A stretch of DNA of 39,076 nucleotides from JBMNCQ01 sp049366715 (GTDB lineage: Bacteria > Bacillota > Peptococcia > Peptococcales > BICA1-8), in NCBI GenBank assembly GCA_049366715.1, contig JBMNCQ010000091.1, positions 1 to 39,076 of the forward strand, given 5' to 3'. Each line of letters begins with the position of its first letter. Position 1 is the stretch's first letter. This document shows, one piece after another, positions 1-9,200 of the stretch. The notes beneath the pieces are model-generated. The model saw only the letters and a list, made by a program, of their open reading frames with translations. It searched no databases and was not told where the DNA came from. Position numbers and translations under genes: made by a program.

Positions 1-1
1 T

Positions 2-54
2 TCTCTGTTCTCTGTTCTCTGTTCTCTGTTCTCTGTTCTCTGTTCTCTGTTCTC
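2..54. repeat. Perfect heptamer tandem array (TCTCTGT)x7
   Basis: Seven exact head-to-tail copies of the 7-base unit TCTCTGT fill 2-50, with a partial copy to 54. Read on the other strand the unit is ACAGAGA. The array starts at the window edge, so it may be longer. It is noncoding and lies downstream of rqcP. Confidence 0.95.
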
Positions 55-89
55 CACCGATTATAGCTGAATTCTGCGGTAATGTATCA

Positions 90-138
90 ACTTTAAACTT
101 TAAACTATGAACTATGAACTATGAACTTTGAACTTATA
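90..138. repeat. Degenerate heptamer tandem array
   Basis: From 90 the sequence reads in a 7-base period: ACTTTAA twice, ACTATGA three times, ACTTTGA, then a decayed copy. It lies 35 bases from the perfect array at 2-54 and just downstream of the rqcP stop codon. The period is not a multiple of three and no reading frame runs through it. Confidence 0.85.
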
Positions 139-158
139 ATCTATGAACTTAACCACGA

Positions 159-401
159 CTAATTCAGCTCTTTATACATATCCTTAGCGGCGTCAGCCCG
201 GACATTTTCCGCAACCTGCATGATCTGATAACGGGACTGACGTTCTCCAAAGCCTATTTCCAGAATATCTCCCGGTTTTACCAGTGATCCGGCCTTAGCC
301 GTGTTCCCATTTATCTTGATCCGGCCGCTGTCACAAACTTCCTTGGCTAATGTTCTCCGCTTGATAATCCTCGCTACTTTCAAAAATTTATCTAAACGCA
401 T
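159..401 (-). CDS. rqcP: RqcP/YabO, S4-domain ribosome quality control protein
   Basis: This 80-residue protein is essentially a single S4 RNA-binding domain: MRLDKFLKVARIIKRRTLA at the start, then the GRIKING motif and the VKPGD turn. In Firmicutes this family (YabO/RqcP, Hsp15-like) binds the 50S subunit with RqcH and helps add alanine tails to nascent chains on stalled ribosomes. The gene follows hup and mazG, the usual clostridial order. ATG start with a GGTGAG-type site just upstream. The length matches the family. Function is assigned from family and synteny. Confidence 0.93.
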   Translation of the reverse strand: MRLDKFLKVARIIKRRTLAKEVCDSGRIKINGNTAKAGSLVKPGDILEIGFGERQSRYQIMQVAENVRADAAKDMYKELN

Positions 402-561
402 TTAACTCACCCCAAAATGATCTCACTCAAAAATTATCCACGAGCCGGCTCATATTGATGCAGGAGATGACTGCATTTTACAGTTTTTGAAACAGCTTGG
501 CAAGTACTATTCTCCCGTATTTGATTAAAGCTGAAAGTGCTGTTAATATTTCTATCGTATT

Positions 562-591
562 AAAAAATCAGGTTCCTAAACCTGATTTTTT
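562..591 (-). terminator. Intrinsic terminator of hup
   Basis: An inverted repeat built on AATCAGGTT/AACCTGATT, with a run of T on the minus strand, lies about 10 bases past the hup stop codon. The flanking A-run makes it look bidirectional, but hup is the only gene ending here. It separates hup from rqcP. Confidence 0.85.
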
Positions 592-600
592 ATCGCCTGA

Positions 601-879
601 TTAAAGTTTTTCAACAGCTTCTTTTAAGCTTTTGCCGGCTTTGAAAGCAGGAACTTTGGCAGCCGGAATTTGAATTTCTTCACCGGTTTGCGGATTACGG
701 CCTGTACGTTCCTTGCGCTCTCTAACTTCAAAGGTGCCAAAACCAACAAGCTGTACTTTTTCACCTCTGGATAATGTTTCTTCTACAGATGCAAATAAAG
801 CGTTAACAGCTTTTTCAGCATCTTTTTTAGTCAATTCTGATTTCTCTGCTACACTACTAATAAGTTCAGTCTTATTCAT
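601..879 (-). CDS. hup: HU-family DNA-binding protein
   Basis: A 92-residue HU histone-like protein covering the whole fold: N-terminal helices (MNKTELISSVAEKSELTKKD), the beta-arm region with GFGTFEVRERKERTGRNPQT, and the C-terminal FKAGKSLKEAV helix. HU dimers bend and compact DNA in the nucleoid. An ATG start with a strong GGAGGG site about 7 bases upstream fits. It sits between mazG and rqcP, as in many Clostridia, and is closed by its own terminator. Family assignment is certain; the SpoVB-MazG operon may read into it or it may have its own promoter in the 100-base gap. Confidence 0.97.
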   Translation of the reverse strand: MNKTELISSVAEKSELTKKDAEKAVNALFASVEETLSRGEKVQLVGFGTFEVRERKERTGRNPQTGEEIQIPAAKVPAFKAGKSLKEAVEKL

Positions 880-980
880 TAAAATCCCTCCTACGTAATA
901 TGAGTTTTCTCACGCTCACCATTATTCGTGGTAAGAAAGCCAAATTCCTGCATAAATTAGCATTTATTTAAAAATATTTC

Positions 981-2438
981 CTATAATACCGTAATTTTTT
1001 TGGATTCTTCCCACCATTTGTCAAGTTCTTCCAAAGTATAGTCCTTTATATTCTTACCATTTTCTAAAACTTTATGTTCAATATATGCAAATCTAGTTCT
1101 GAATTTCCTGATGGTAGCCAATAAAGCCTCTTCCGGGTTTATTTCCAAAAATCTGGCCACATTTACTGCTGCAAAAAACACATCCCCTAATTCTTCATAT
1201 ACTTTATTATTTCCGGCAATTGCCTCTTTTAATTCCTCAAGCTCTTCATAAACTTTTTCCCATGCACCATTAATATCAGGCCAGTCAAAGCCTACCTTGG
1301 CAGCTTTATCTTGAATTTTATAAGCATGCATCAACGCCGGTAAGTGCCTTGGTACCGAGCCTAACAGACTTTTGGACACCTCCTTGCCTTTTTCCTGCGC
1401 CTTGATCGCTTCCCAATTTTCAAGCACATCTTGCGTACCTGTAACTTTTACATCAGCAAAAACATGGGGATGTCTGCGTATCATTTTTGTTGTAATCTCA
1501 TTAACCACATCATTGACATTAAAATTATCCGTTTTATTGGCTAACTGGGCATGAAATACAACTTGTAATAATAAGTCTCCCAATTCTTCACAGATTTTAT
1601 ACATATTTCCTTCATCAATGGCTTCAACAACTTCATATGCCTCTTCCAATAAATATCTTTTTAAAGATACATGGTCTTGCTTGCGGTCCCAAGGGCATCC
1701 ATCAGGTCCTAAAAGCTTGTCCATGACATTGATCAGGGGATCTAAAGGATAAGAGCAACCCTGCACTTTACCGGCCTGAGGGGGAACATAGACACTGGTT
1801 AAATGGTCTATCCAATCTAAATGATCTATTTGATAAAGGGGAATATCCGCGATCTTTTCAAGACTGCTGATTCCTGCTCCTCTAATAACCTTTATCATAT
1901 GCTCGGCCGGGTAAACTTCCAGCAAAGCTAATTTTACCTCAGAAGCGATCAATTTATTGTACACCTGGCAAATCAACAAATGTAAGTTGGTATTAATTAT
2001 TTTCAGCTCTAAAGCATCTATTATTTGCAAACCGCCGGTGGGGTCAAGATTTATGAGGGGATACAGGGCATCAAGAAAACTTAAGGCAGGGTGCACGGTC
2101 ACCTCGATGCTCTCTTCTCGGGCTTTTACCTGCAGAATTTTTACAGTTTCCTCGGCAATTAAAGGACTGCCCGGGACTCCATATACGATTTCGCCCTGTT
2201 CTTGTGCACATTTGATTAAAAACGCTGCGCTATCATTATATACATCGGCAAAATTATTTCTTTGATAATAATCGTCTAAAGATGTAAATTTAATGTCCCA
2301 TTCCTGTAATTTATCTACCACAGGATGCCTTGCCGTCCGCAAAAAAATCTGAGAACTTCTCTTAAGGATATTAATCGTTCCTAGACTAAGACTTTCTTCC
2401 GAACCGGGTCCTAACCCGACAACAACAATTTTAGCCAT
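981..2438 (-). CDS. mazG: YabN: tetrapyrrole methylase-like domain fused to MazG pyrophosphohydrolase
   Basis: 485 residues in two parts. Residues 1 to about 220 form a SAM-dependent tetrapyrrole (corrin/porphyrin) methylase fold, with VVGLGPGSEESL at the start and YGVPGSPLIAEE. The rest is a full MazG NTP pyrophosphohydrolase with two repeats, including CPWDRKQDHVSLKRYLLEEAYE and EELGDLLLQVVFHA, whose acidic EExxE/ExxD residues bind Mg2+. MazG hydrolyses noncanonical or excess NTPs to NMP and pyrophosphate. The same fusion is YabN of Bacillus. The start lies 3 bases after the spoVB stop with a GAGGG site inside the end of spoVB, so the two are probably translationally coupled. The role of the methylase half is unknown. 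Confidence 0.95.
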   Translation of the reverse strand: MAKIVVVGLGPGSEESLSLGTINILKRSSQIFLRTARHPVVDKLQEWDIKFTSLDDYYQRNNFADVYNDSAAFLIKCAQEQGEIVYGVPGSPLIAEETVKILQVKAREESIEVTVHPALSFLDALYPLINLDPTGGLQIIDALELKIINTNLHLLICQVYNKLIASEVKLALLEVYPAEHMIKVIRGAGISSLEKIADIPLYQIDHLDWIDHLTSVYVPPQAGKVQGCSYPLDPLINVMDKLLGPDGCPWDRKQDHVSLKRYLLEEAYEVVEAIDEGNMYKICEELGDLLLQVVFHAQLANKTDNFNVNDVVNEITTKMIRRHPHVFADVKVTGTQDVLENWEAIKAQEKGKEVSKSLLGSVPRHLPALMHAYKIQDKAAKVGFDWPDINGAWEKVYEELEELKEAIAGNNKVYEELGDVFFAAVNVARFLEINPEEALLATIRKFRTRFAYIEHKVLENGKNIKDYTLEELDKWWEESKKITVL

Positions 2439-2441
2439 TTT

Positions 2442-4040
2442 TTAATCCCTCGCTAACCTGAACTTTTTAAGAAGATACGCAATTTGAGGTCCTATTTTCG
2501 GTACTTTCTTAATATCCGACGCCTTTATTCCCCCGATTAGAATTAAAATAAGAAAATAACTTAGCGCCCCCAAAGATATTGCCGCTAAAGTACTTATTTC
2601 CCCTCTGATGCCCAGCTTTAATAATTCCTGATAACTTAATACTACAGCAAAGCCCATCACTGTTACAGAAACCGCCGGCTTCAATAAATGCTCTTTCACT
2701 TTAAGCCATTGAGAAGTTAGGTATTTATTGATCATAATCAGGTTTCGGAAAGCTGCGGCCAGAAAACCAATTACTGTTGCTAGAGCAGCTCCTTTTACGC
2801 CTAATGACGGTACTGCCGTTAAATAAAAAGTCAATACCCCTTTTATTATGGCTCCCAGGAAAAGGCTCATTACAGGTATAAGGGGCTTCCCGAGTCCTTG
2901 CAGGGTAGCCGTTGAAGTTTGATAAATTCCCACCGCAAGTACTGTTGGCGCCAGCCAGGCCAAAGGTATTCCTGCCTCCGGTTGATTATATAACAGCTGA
3001 CAAATCGGCCGGGCTAAAACCATTAAACCTACGGTAGCAGGGAGCACAATGACCAGGGCAAGGAGTAATGCCGAACTGAATTGACCTCTCACTAAGGAAA
3101 GCCGCCCGGAAGCAAGGGACTCCGCTACGGCCGGCACCAAACTGGCAGCCAGCGCAGTTGTAATGATAAAAGGGAGGTTGATAATTGCCCCGGCCATTCC
3201 CGAAAGCTGGCCGTAAAGTCCGGTAGCTTCTTGAACCGTGAAACCTGCAGCCTGGAGCCTCAGCGGTACCAGGAAGGTATCCATCGTTTGCATTAAGGGC
3301 AGTACTAAACCTCCGATAGAAATAGGTACCGCCAGATAGATGATTTGTTTCACGAGATCCAGATTAGATTCTTGCAATTGAACAAGCTGATATTTTTTGT
3401 TTTTTCTGCTGTTATTAATAAAGTAAATGATCCACAACAGCACGAGTCCGGCCAAACCGCCGGTTGCAGCCCCGAAAGTAGCTCCCGCTGCTGCGTATTC
3501 AACGCCCAGGGGTAATAAATACAACGCTGCGAAAAAAACTGTTGTTACCCTGATTATTTGCTCAAAGACTTGAGACAGTGCGGTGGGAGTCATGGTCTGG
3601 AATCCCTGAAAGTACCCCCGCAACGTAGCCATTGAAGATGTAAAAAGTATCGCAGGTGCAATTGCCTTTAAACTTAAAGCAGCCCGCGGCTCTTTCAGAA
3701 TGTTATTGGCAATAAAATCCGCACTATAATATAAACCAACGGCGGCGGCAGCCCCGGTAATTAAAAGTACCGTCATGGACAGCCAAAATACCCTGGCTAT
3801 TCCTTTTTCATCTTTTTGATAATGTCTCTCCGCGATCAATTTGGAAACGGCCAGAGGAATACCCGCGGTAGATACCGCAAGAATCATGGTATAGAAAGGA
3901 TATGCCATCTGATATAGACCTACCCCTTCATCTCCAACTAACCGGGCAAAAGGAATACGATAGAGGGCACCCAATAATTTACTAATAATACCGGCAATAC
4001 TTAGAATTAATGCTCCTTTTAAAAAAGACTTCTGCTCCAC
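2442..4040 (-). CDS. spoVB: SpoVB-type MATE/MOP flippase (stage V sporulation protein B)
   Basis: A 532-residue polytopic membrane protein with roughly 14 hydrophobic segments and the family opening FLKGALILSIAGIISKLLGA followed by YRIPFARLVGDEGVGLYQ. It belongs to the MOP/MATE polysaccharide exporter group; B. subtilis SpoVB is needed for spore cortex synthesis and relatives flip lipid-linked precursors. The start is a GTG at 4040 with a TGAGGAG site 8 bases upstream. It is followed 3 bases later by mazG. A promoter and a folded leader precede it (separate entries). Assignment to SpoVB rather than another MOP member rests on the spoVT-spoVB-mazG order. Confidence 0.93.
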   Translation of the reverse strand: MEQKSFLKGALILSIAGIISKLLGALYRIPFARLVGDEGVGLYQMAYPFYTMILAVSTAGIPLAVSKLIAERHYQKDEKGIARVFWLSMTVLLITGAAAAVGLYYSADFIANNILKEPRAALSLKAIAPAILFTSSMATLRGYFQGFQTMTPTALSQVFEQIIRVTTVFFAALYLLPLGVEYAAAGATFGAATGGLAGLVLLWIIYFINNSRKNKKYQLVQLQESNLDLVKQIIYLAVPISIGGLVLPLMQTMDTFLVPLRLQAAGFTVQEATGLYGQLSGMAGAIINLPFIITTALAASLVPAVAESLASGRLSLVRGQFSSALLLALVIVLPATVGLMVLARPICQLLYNQPEAGIPLAWLAPTVLAVGIYQTSTATLQGLGKPLIPVMSLFLGAIIKGVLTFYLTAVPSLGVKGAALATVIGFLAAAFRNLIMINKYLTSQWLKVKEHLLKPAVSVTVMGFAVVLSYQELLKLGIRGEISTLAAISLGALSYFLILILIGGIKASDIKKVPKIGPQIAYLLKKFRLARD

Positions 4041-4054
4041 CTGAATTTCTCCTC

Positions 4055-4136
4055 ACATAAATAAAACTACCAGGGTGACCTCCGGTCATCTTCGGGACGA
4101 CCGTGGGCAGCAAAGCTATGCACACTATGCACCGAC
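4055..4136 (-). promoter_or_regulatory. Structured 5' leader of spoVB-mazG (candidate cis-regulatory RNA)
   Basis: The predicted transcript begins near 4136 and leaves about 95 bases before the GTG start. On the minus strand it contains GGTCGTC-CCGAA-GATGACC, a 7-bp hairpin (one G-U pair), and an overlapping alternative TGACC-GGA-GGTCA. The two cannot form together. Upstream is a 9-base direct repeat (CTATGCAC on plus, at 4116-4123 and 4125-4132). No known riboswitch consensus was recognised. Confidence 0.4.
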
Positions 4137-4142
4137 ATAATA

Positions 4143-4171
4143 ATCTTAGCTTACTATGGAAAAAATGGCAA
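4143..4171 (-). promoter_or_regulatory. SigA-type promoter of spoVB
   Basis: Minus strand: -35 TTGCCA (4171-4166), 17-base spacer, -10 TAAGAT (4148-4143). It lies directly after the spoVT terminator, so spoVB-mazG can be transcribed independently of spoVT. Confidence 0.55.
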
Positions 4172-4173
4172 AT

Positions 4174-4203
4174 GAAAAAAAGGTGGTTCATAACCACCTT
4201 TAA
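4174..4203 (-). terminator. Intrinsic terminator of spoVT
   Basis: Minus-strand hairpin AAAGGTGGTT-ATG-AACCACCTTT followed by a run of T, beginning 1-2 bases after the spoVT stop codon. Confidence 0.9.
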
Positions 4204-4204
4204 A

Positions 4205-4768
4205 CTATTGTTCCATTTGCTTTGCTAAAAACGAAGCCGCTGTTTCGGCAAGCTTTAATTCCAGGTCGGACATCTTAACATTAGCTTCTTTAGAACCTAT
4301 AATAACGGCGCCAATCGGATCCCCTTCTGCAATTATGGGAGCAATGACTTCTGTCATAAACTTCGTTTCAATGCCTGTTTCGTCTCCCTCGGCACTTTTA
4401 AAGTATGGGTGGGTCTGCAGATCATTAATCATGACCGCTTTTCTTTCTTCCATCACTTTCTCTATTATCGAACCAATTGCTTTATTTAAGTACTCTTTCT
4501 TGGGTCCCCCTGCCACTGCGATAATTTGATCTCTATCTGCAATGCAGGCGATATGTCCCATAGCTTCATGCAATGAGTCTGCATACTCTTTGGCGAATTC
4601 ACCTAATTCCCCAATTGGAGAATATTTCTTAAGAATAACTTCTCCTTCCCGGTCTACGAAAATTTCTAAGGGATCGCCTTCACGAATACGTAACGTCCTC
4701 CGGATCTCTTTAGGGATTACAACTCTTCCAAGGTCATCAATACGTCTTACAATTCCAGTCGCCTTCAT
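4205..4768 (-). CDS. spoVT: SpoVT, AbrB-like forespore transcription regulator
   Basis: 187 residues. Residues 1-50 are a swapped-hairpin AbrB DNA-binding domain (MKATGIVRRIDDLGRVVIPK), followed by a GAF-like effector domain to the end. SpoVT in Bacillus is a forespore regulator that tunes SigG-dependent genes. The frame is open further upstream to 4846, but the ATG at 4768 is preferred: it gives the family N-terminus, has an AAGGAGG site about 10 bases upstream, and a SigG-like promoter lies within the upstream extension. It is monocistronic, ending in a terminator. Length agrees with the roughly 178-residue Bacillus protein. Confidence 0.95.
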   Translation of the reverse strand: MKATGIVRRIDDLGRVVIPKEIRRTLRIREGDPLEIFVDREGEVILKKYSPIGELGEFAKEYADSLHEAMGHIACIADRDQIIAVAGGPKKEYLNKAIGSIIEKVMEERKAVMINDLQTHPYFKSAEGDETGIETKFMTEVIAPIIAEGDPIGAVIIGSKEANVKMSDLELKLAETAASFLAKQMEQ

Positions 4769-4822
4769 GAAATATTCCTTCCCTCCTTTAAAGATGATGG
4801 GCAAGGTAAAACCTTTCAGTGA

Positions 4823-4853
4823 TAGTATATAGCCGGACACAAACATTTATTCA
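4823..4853 (-). promoter_or_regulatory. SigG-like promoter of spoVT
   Basis: Minus strand: TGAATA (4853-4848), 18-base spacer, TATACTA (4829-4823). This resembles the SigG pattern TGMATA-N17/18-CATACTA; spoVT is SigG-controlled in B. subtilis. The expected start of transcription near 4816 leaves a 48-base leader to the chosen ATG. Confidence 0.55.
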
Positions 4854-4897
4854 TTTTTCCCTCGAGTAAATTATGAAAAGTTAACTTCGCCCTGTAG

Positions 4898-5172
4898 TTG
4901 AAGTATTTGCTATTTTTAAAAATATATGCGCCAAACTTTTACATATAAAACTTTTTGGAGCGCATAAAAGCTGCCTAATCTAAGAAAGACAATAATTACA
5001 ACAGGAGGGAAATGATACTTGGCCAATTATTTCCAGAAAGCTTCCCCTTAAAAACTCCCCTCACTTTTCATCAATGCTGAAATAGCATGCAGGCAAAAGA
5101 ATTACTTGACTTTTAACGATCCATTACCGGCCTTTTTACCGCCCGGGTTTAACCGCAACGAAATTATCTCAA
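4898..5172. other. Intergenic stretch without a confident gene
   Basis: Between the spoVT promoter and the prsA terminator there is no convincing gene. It holds an imperfect inverted repeat with arms ATGCGC (4926-4931) and GCGCAT (4960-4965), extended by CCAAA/TTTGG pairing. It also has a plus-strand GGAGGG site near 5005 followed by possible reading frames of only 10 (TTG start) or 22 (ATG start) codons. Either could be chance. Confidence 0.5.
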
Positions 5173-5201
5173 GAAAAAAGCACTGAAAAAATTTTCAGTG
5201 C
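5173..5201 (-). terminator. Intrinsic terminator of prsA (mfd-prsA unit)
   Basis: Minus-strand perfect 10-bp stem GCACTGAAAA/TTTTCAGTGC followed by six to seven T, six bases after the prsA stop codon. Confidence 0.9.
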
Positions 5202-5207
5202 ACCTGG

Positions 5208-6245
5208 TTAGTTATTTGCATTTTCCTGATTTTCTTCTTGCGGGCTGTCGCCCGCATTATCCTGAGCTTCATCCTGAGCCTTATTTTGTTCTTCGTCTAT
5301 TTGCTTTTGCAGCTTATTATCAATAGTAGCTTTTGATTTCAAATCCTCCATATATTCAGCAAAAGCATCACTTTTGGCTTCATATAAAAATCTTTCTTCC
5401 AGTTCTGCTTTTACTTCATCGAAAGAACGCTGTTTGGCCGGCATCCTGTCTTCAACTCTGATCACATGATAACCAAAAGTCGTCTGCACCGGTTCTTTTG
5501 TAATTTCATCAACCTCTAAAGCAAAAGCAGCATCTTCGAAAGGTTTAACCATATAACCCCGTCCAAAATAACCCAAATCACCTTTGCTGCTTTTCGCTGC
5601 AGGTTCAATGGATTTCAAGACAGCTAATTCTGCCATATCCTCATTTTCTTCAGTAATCAGTCTGATGATCTCTCTGGCTTCTTCCTCTGTTTTAACTAAG
5701 ATATGTCTGGCCTTAACCTGTTCTTCCTGGTAAAATTCATCTTTATTCTCTTCATAGTATTTTTGTACATCTACATCGGACTGAGTAATATCTTTCGTTA
5801 CTTCCTCATAAAGAGCTTGAACCAAAAGCTGTGTTTTAATTGCATCTTTTATATCCTGTTCCGTCATCTTTAATTGATCTTGGAAATAGTTTGTGAATTC
5901 TTCCTGGGAACTGAATTGATCCTTGATGGAAGAAAACTCTGCCTCAACTTCTTCCTGCTTTACCTCAAGATTGTGCACATTTTGGGCCTCATTTTCCAAA
6001 AGCAGTTCATCGATCATGCGGTCTAAAATCTGCAGCTTAAACATGTCTTTATAAGCGGCATACTCAGGAGCTTCCAGATCAAAATTATTCATCGCTGCCC
6101 CCTGATCAACCCTTGAGTCAAATTCCTGCTGGGTTATAACCTGGTCATTTACTTTAGCTACATAGTCCTGGCTTTCCTTGCTGCAGCCAAGAGCTGAGAT
6201 AATAAACATTATTAATAACATTGAAATTATTATTTTTCTTTGCAT
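5208..6245 (-). CDS. prsA: PrsA-like lipoprotein foldase (parvulin peptidyl-prolyl isomerase)
   Basis: 345 residues. Residues 1-21 are a lipoprotein signal ending in the lipobox SALGC, so the mature protein should be lipid-anchored outside the membrane. A SurA_N-like helical region follows, then a PpiC/parvulin domain (about 175-270) with VKARHILVKTEEEA, GDLGYFGRGYM and FGYHVIRVEDR. A charged low-complexity tail rich in Q, E, N and D ends the protein. PrsA proteins help secreted proteins fold at the membrane-wall interface. ATG start with GAGGAG 7 bases upstream. It follows mfd by 38 bases and is probably cotranscribed. Confidence 0.92.
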   Translation of the reverse strand: MQRKIIISMLLIMFIISALGCSKESQDYVAKVNDQVITQQEFDSRVDQGAAMNNFDLEAPEYAAYKDMFKLQILDRMIDELLLENEAQNVHNLEVKQEEVEAEFSSIKDQFSSQEEFTNYFQDQLKMTEQDIKDAIKTQLLVQALYEEVTKDITQSDVDVQKYYEENKDEFYQEEQVKARHILVKTEEEAREIIRLITEENEDMAELAVLKSIEPAAKSSKGDLGYFGRGYMVKPFEDAAFALEVDEITKEPVQTTFGYHVIRVEDRMPAKQRSFDEVKAELEERFLYEAKSDAFAEYMEDLKSKATIDNKLQKQIDEEQNKAQDEAQDNAGDSPQEENQENANN

Positions 6246-6283
6246 GAAATCGCTCCTCTAATTAATAATAGATAACAGGCATA

Positions 6284-9200
6284 TTATAGCAGACTTTTCT
6301 TCTGCGAAACAAGGGTGGATATTTCCATTAGAATTTTTTCCAGCAGAGCCAGACAGGCTTCTGCATTTAAACGAACCACATTAATTTTGATCACTAAATC
6401 ACTGTCTGCTGAAAATGTTAATTTTCGGCGATATTGCTGGGCCAGACCGAGGAGTTCTTCCCCTGTTAAACCAGGGTCCCCGGCAAAATTCAAGGAAACT
6501 ATATTATCTTTTTGTTTAATCAGTCTTATTTTACTTTCTCCTGCTAATACTTTTAACTTGGCGATATACAATAAATTTCTGGTTTCCAGGGGCAGGTCAC
6601 CAAACCTATCCTCCAATTCTTCCTCTAAATCATAGACTTGTTTTAAAGCTGAAACCAGTCTTATTCGCTGATAAAATTCCAGCTTAAGGGAAGAATCGCT
6701 GACATAATATTCGGGAATAAAGGAACTTACCTGGAGGTCAATCTCAACGGTAATTTTCTGCGTTGCTTTGTCTCCCTTTAATTCCCGGACCGCTTCTTCC
6801 AAAAGCCTGCAATACATATCAAATCCTACGGAAGATACATGCCCATGCTGCTCAGGACCTAAAAGATTACCGGCACCTCTGATTTCCAGGTCCCGCATGG
6901 CAATTTTAAAACCTGATCCTAACTCAGTAAATTCCCGGATGGCATGTAATCTTTTTTCCGCTAACTGACTGAGAATTTTATCTTTCTTATAGGTCAGATA
7001 AGCATAGGCCACTCTATTCGTCCGCCCCACCCTTCCCCGTAATTGATAAAGCTGGGAGAGACCCATTTTATCCGCTTCATCAATTATGAGGGTATTTACA
7101 TTAGAGATATCTAAACCTGTTTCAATTATCGTCGTACAAACTAAAACATCCAGCTCCTGCTCCATAAACTGCATCATTACTCTTTCTAAATAGTCTTCTT
7201 TCATCTGGCCGTGAGCTATACCTAACCTTGCTTCCGGCACCAAAAGACGGATATCTTCAGCAACTTTTTCAATGTCTTCCACTCTATTATGGACATAAAA
7301 AACCTGTCCTCCCCTGCCTAATTCCCTTCGAACGGCATCCTTGATCAATTCAGGAGAATTCTCCACAACATAAGTTTGAATAGGATATCGGTCCTCAGGA
7401 GGGGTTTCAATCACACTCATGTCTCTAATCCCCACCAAAGACATATGCAAGGTGCGGGGAATAGGTGTAGCCGATAGTGTCAAAACGTCTACCTGGGACT
7501 TCAGCCTTTTAATCTTTTCCTTGTGGGTTACTCCAAAACGCTGCTCTTCATCAATGATTAACAGACCCAGGTCTTTAAAGCAAATATCTTTAGAAAGCAG
7601 CCGGTGAGTACCAATCACGATATCCACCGTGCCGGCTTTGACATTTTCTATTATTTTCTTTTGCTCGCCCGGAGTTTTAAACCTGCTGACGACTTCAATC
7701 TGAACCGGATAATTGGCAAACCTTTCCCGAAAAGTATTATAGTGCTGCTGGGCCAGAACTGTAGTAGGCACTAAAATTGCAACCTGCTTATCATCACTAA
7801 CCGCTTTAAAGGCTGCCCTGATCGCAACTTCTGTCTTTCCATATCCCACATCACCGCAAATCAAACGGTCCATGGACATGGACTTTTGCATATCTTTTTT
7901 TACTTCATTGATCGCTTTCAATTGATCAGGTGTTTCTTTATATGGAAATGCATCCTCAAATTCCCGCTGCCAATTATCATCGGAACTATAAGAAAAACCG
8001 GGCATTCCCTGCCTTTTCGCATAAAGCTCCAATAAACCTTCCGCAAGCTTTTTAACAGAGCTGGTGACTTTGAGTTTCGTTCTTTGCCATTCGGTCCCTC
8101 CCAGTTTATGAACCTTAGGAGTCGTTCCCTCCCCGGCAATATATTTTTGTAATAATTCTACTTGATCCGTCGGGACATAAAGTCTATCTTCTCCGGCATA
8201 TTTTATGATTAAATAATCCCTTTCTATGTTACCTACCGTCAGCCTTTCGACCCCTAAATAACGGCCGATGCCATGTCCGGAATGAACGACATAGTCGCCC
8301 ACTTTCAAATCATCCAGGCGGGTTATATGCTGACCGTTCTGGGCAAACATCTTCTTGGGAGAGCGCTTCTTAGCTTGCTGAAATATTTCATTTTCCGTAA
8401 CAATAACCAGCCGGGATTTTATGAACTCCATCCCGGCGCTCAAATTACCCTGGGCAATAATTGCCTGTCCGTATTGGGGCTCATATCCCTCCCCCACCCA
8501 AGGCGCCTCTACACCGCAATCACTTAGTCCTTGCTGCAGTCTTTGGGCTTTGGCTTGAGAAGTAAGCAAAATTATGACAGCGAACTTTTTTCTTTTCCAT
8601 TCTTTTATTTCATCTGCTAAAAGTCTGATTTTTGAGAAAAAAGGCGGTAAAGACTTGGTTTCAACGCCAATGATATTTTGCACGCTCCCCGGCAGGCCTT
8701 TTTTCGGCAGCAAAGATAAGTAGATCCGTTTATTCTTTTCAATGGTGCCGAGTATCTCAGAAAAACTAAAAAAGAAGCTGCTTTGCTTGGGCAGAACCGA
8801 ACCCACAGTTAACAAATCGGCAAAGCTGCTGTTCCGTTCCCTTTCTCTGTGTTCTAAGGATTCACGGATTCTAATGGGTTCATCCAGGCAAAAAACACTA
8901 TTTGCAGGGAAATAATCCAGCAAGAGCCCCTGATCAGCATAGAAATATGGCTGGAACTGCTCCAGTCCGGGGAAAAATAGGCCGGCAGCAACCTTTTCCA
9001 TCACTTCATGTATTTTGCTATTTAATTTATCTACTGCATTTCGGTCCTTCTTTTTTACTAACCGCTCCTTTTGTATTGCTAACTCTTCCTTAATCTGCCT
9101 TAAACCGTCATGAACATATGCAGGGATCAAGAAAAACTCCCGGGCAGGCACCAGCTGTATTTCATGGACTTTTTCTAAAGACCGCTGCGTTTCCAGGTCA

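Noticed and set aside
2..138. Tandem repeats considered as a CRISPR array
   Set aside because: The units are 7 bases, directly adjacent, without spacers; no cas genes are present.
3982..4197. 71-codon frame across the spoVB leader
   Set aside because: It starts inside the spoVT terminator, overlaps the spoVB start out of frame and looks like a noncoding leader instead.
4995..5080. Possible tiny gene after a plus-strand GGAGGG at about 5005
   Set aside because: The ATG is only two bases from the site and gives 22 residues; the TTG gives 10. No promoter better than three of six -10 matches and no recognisable product.
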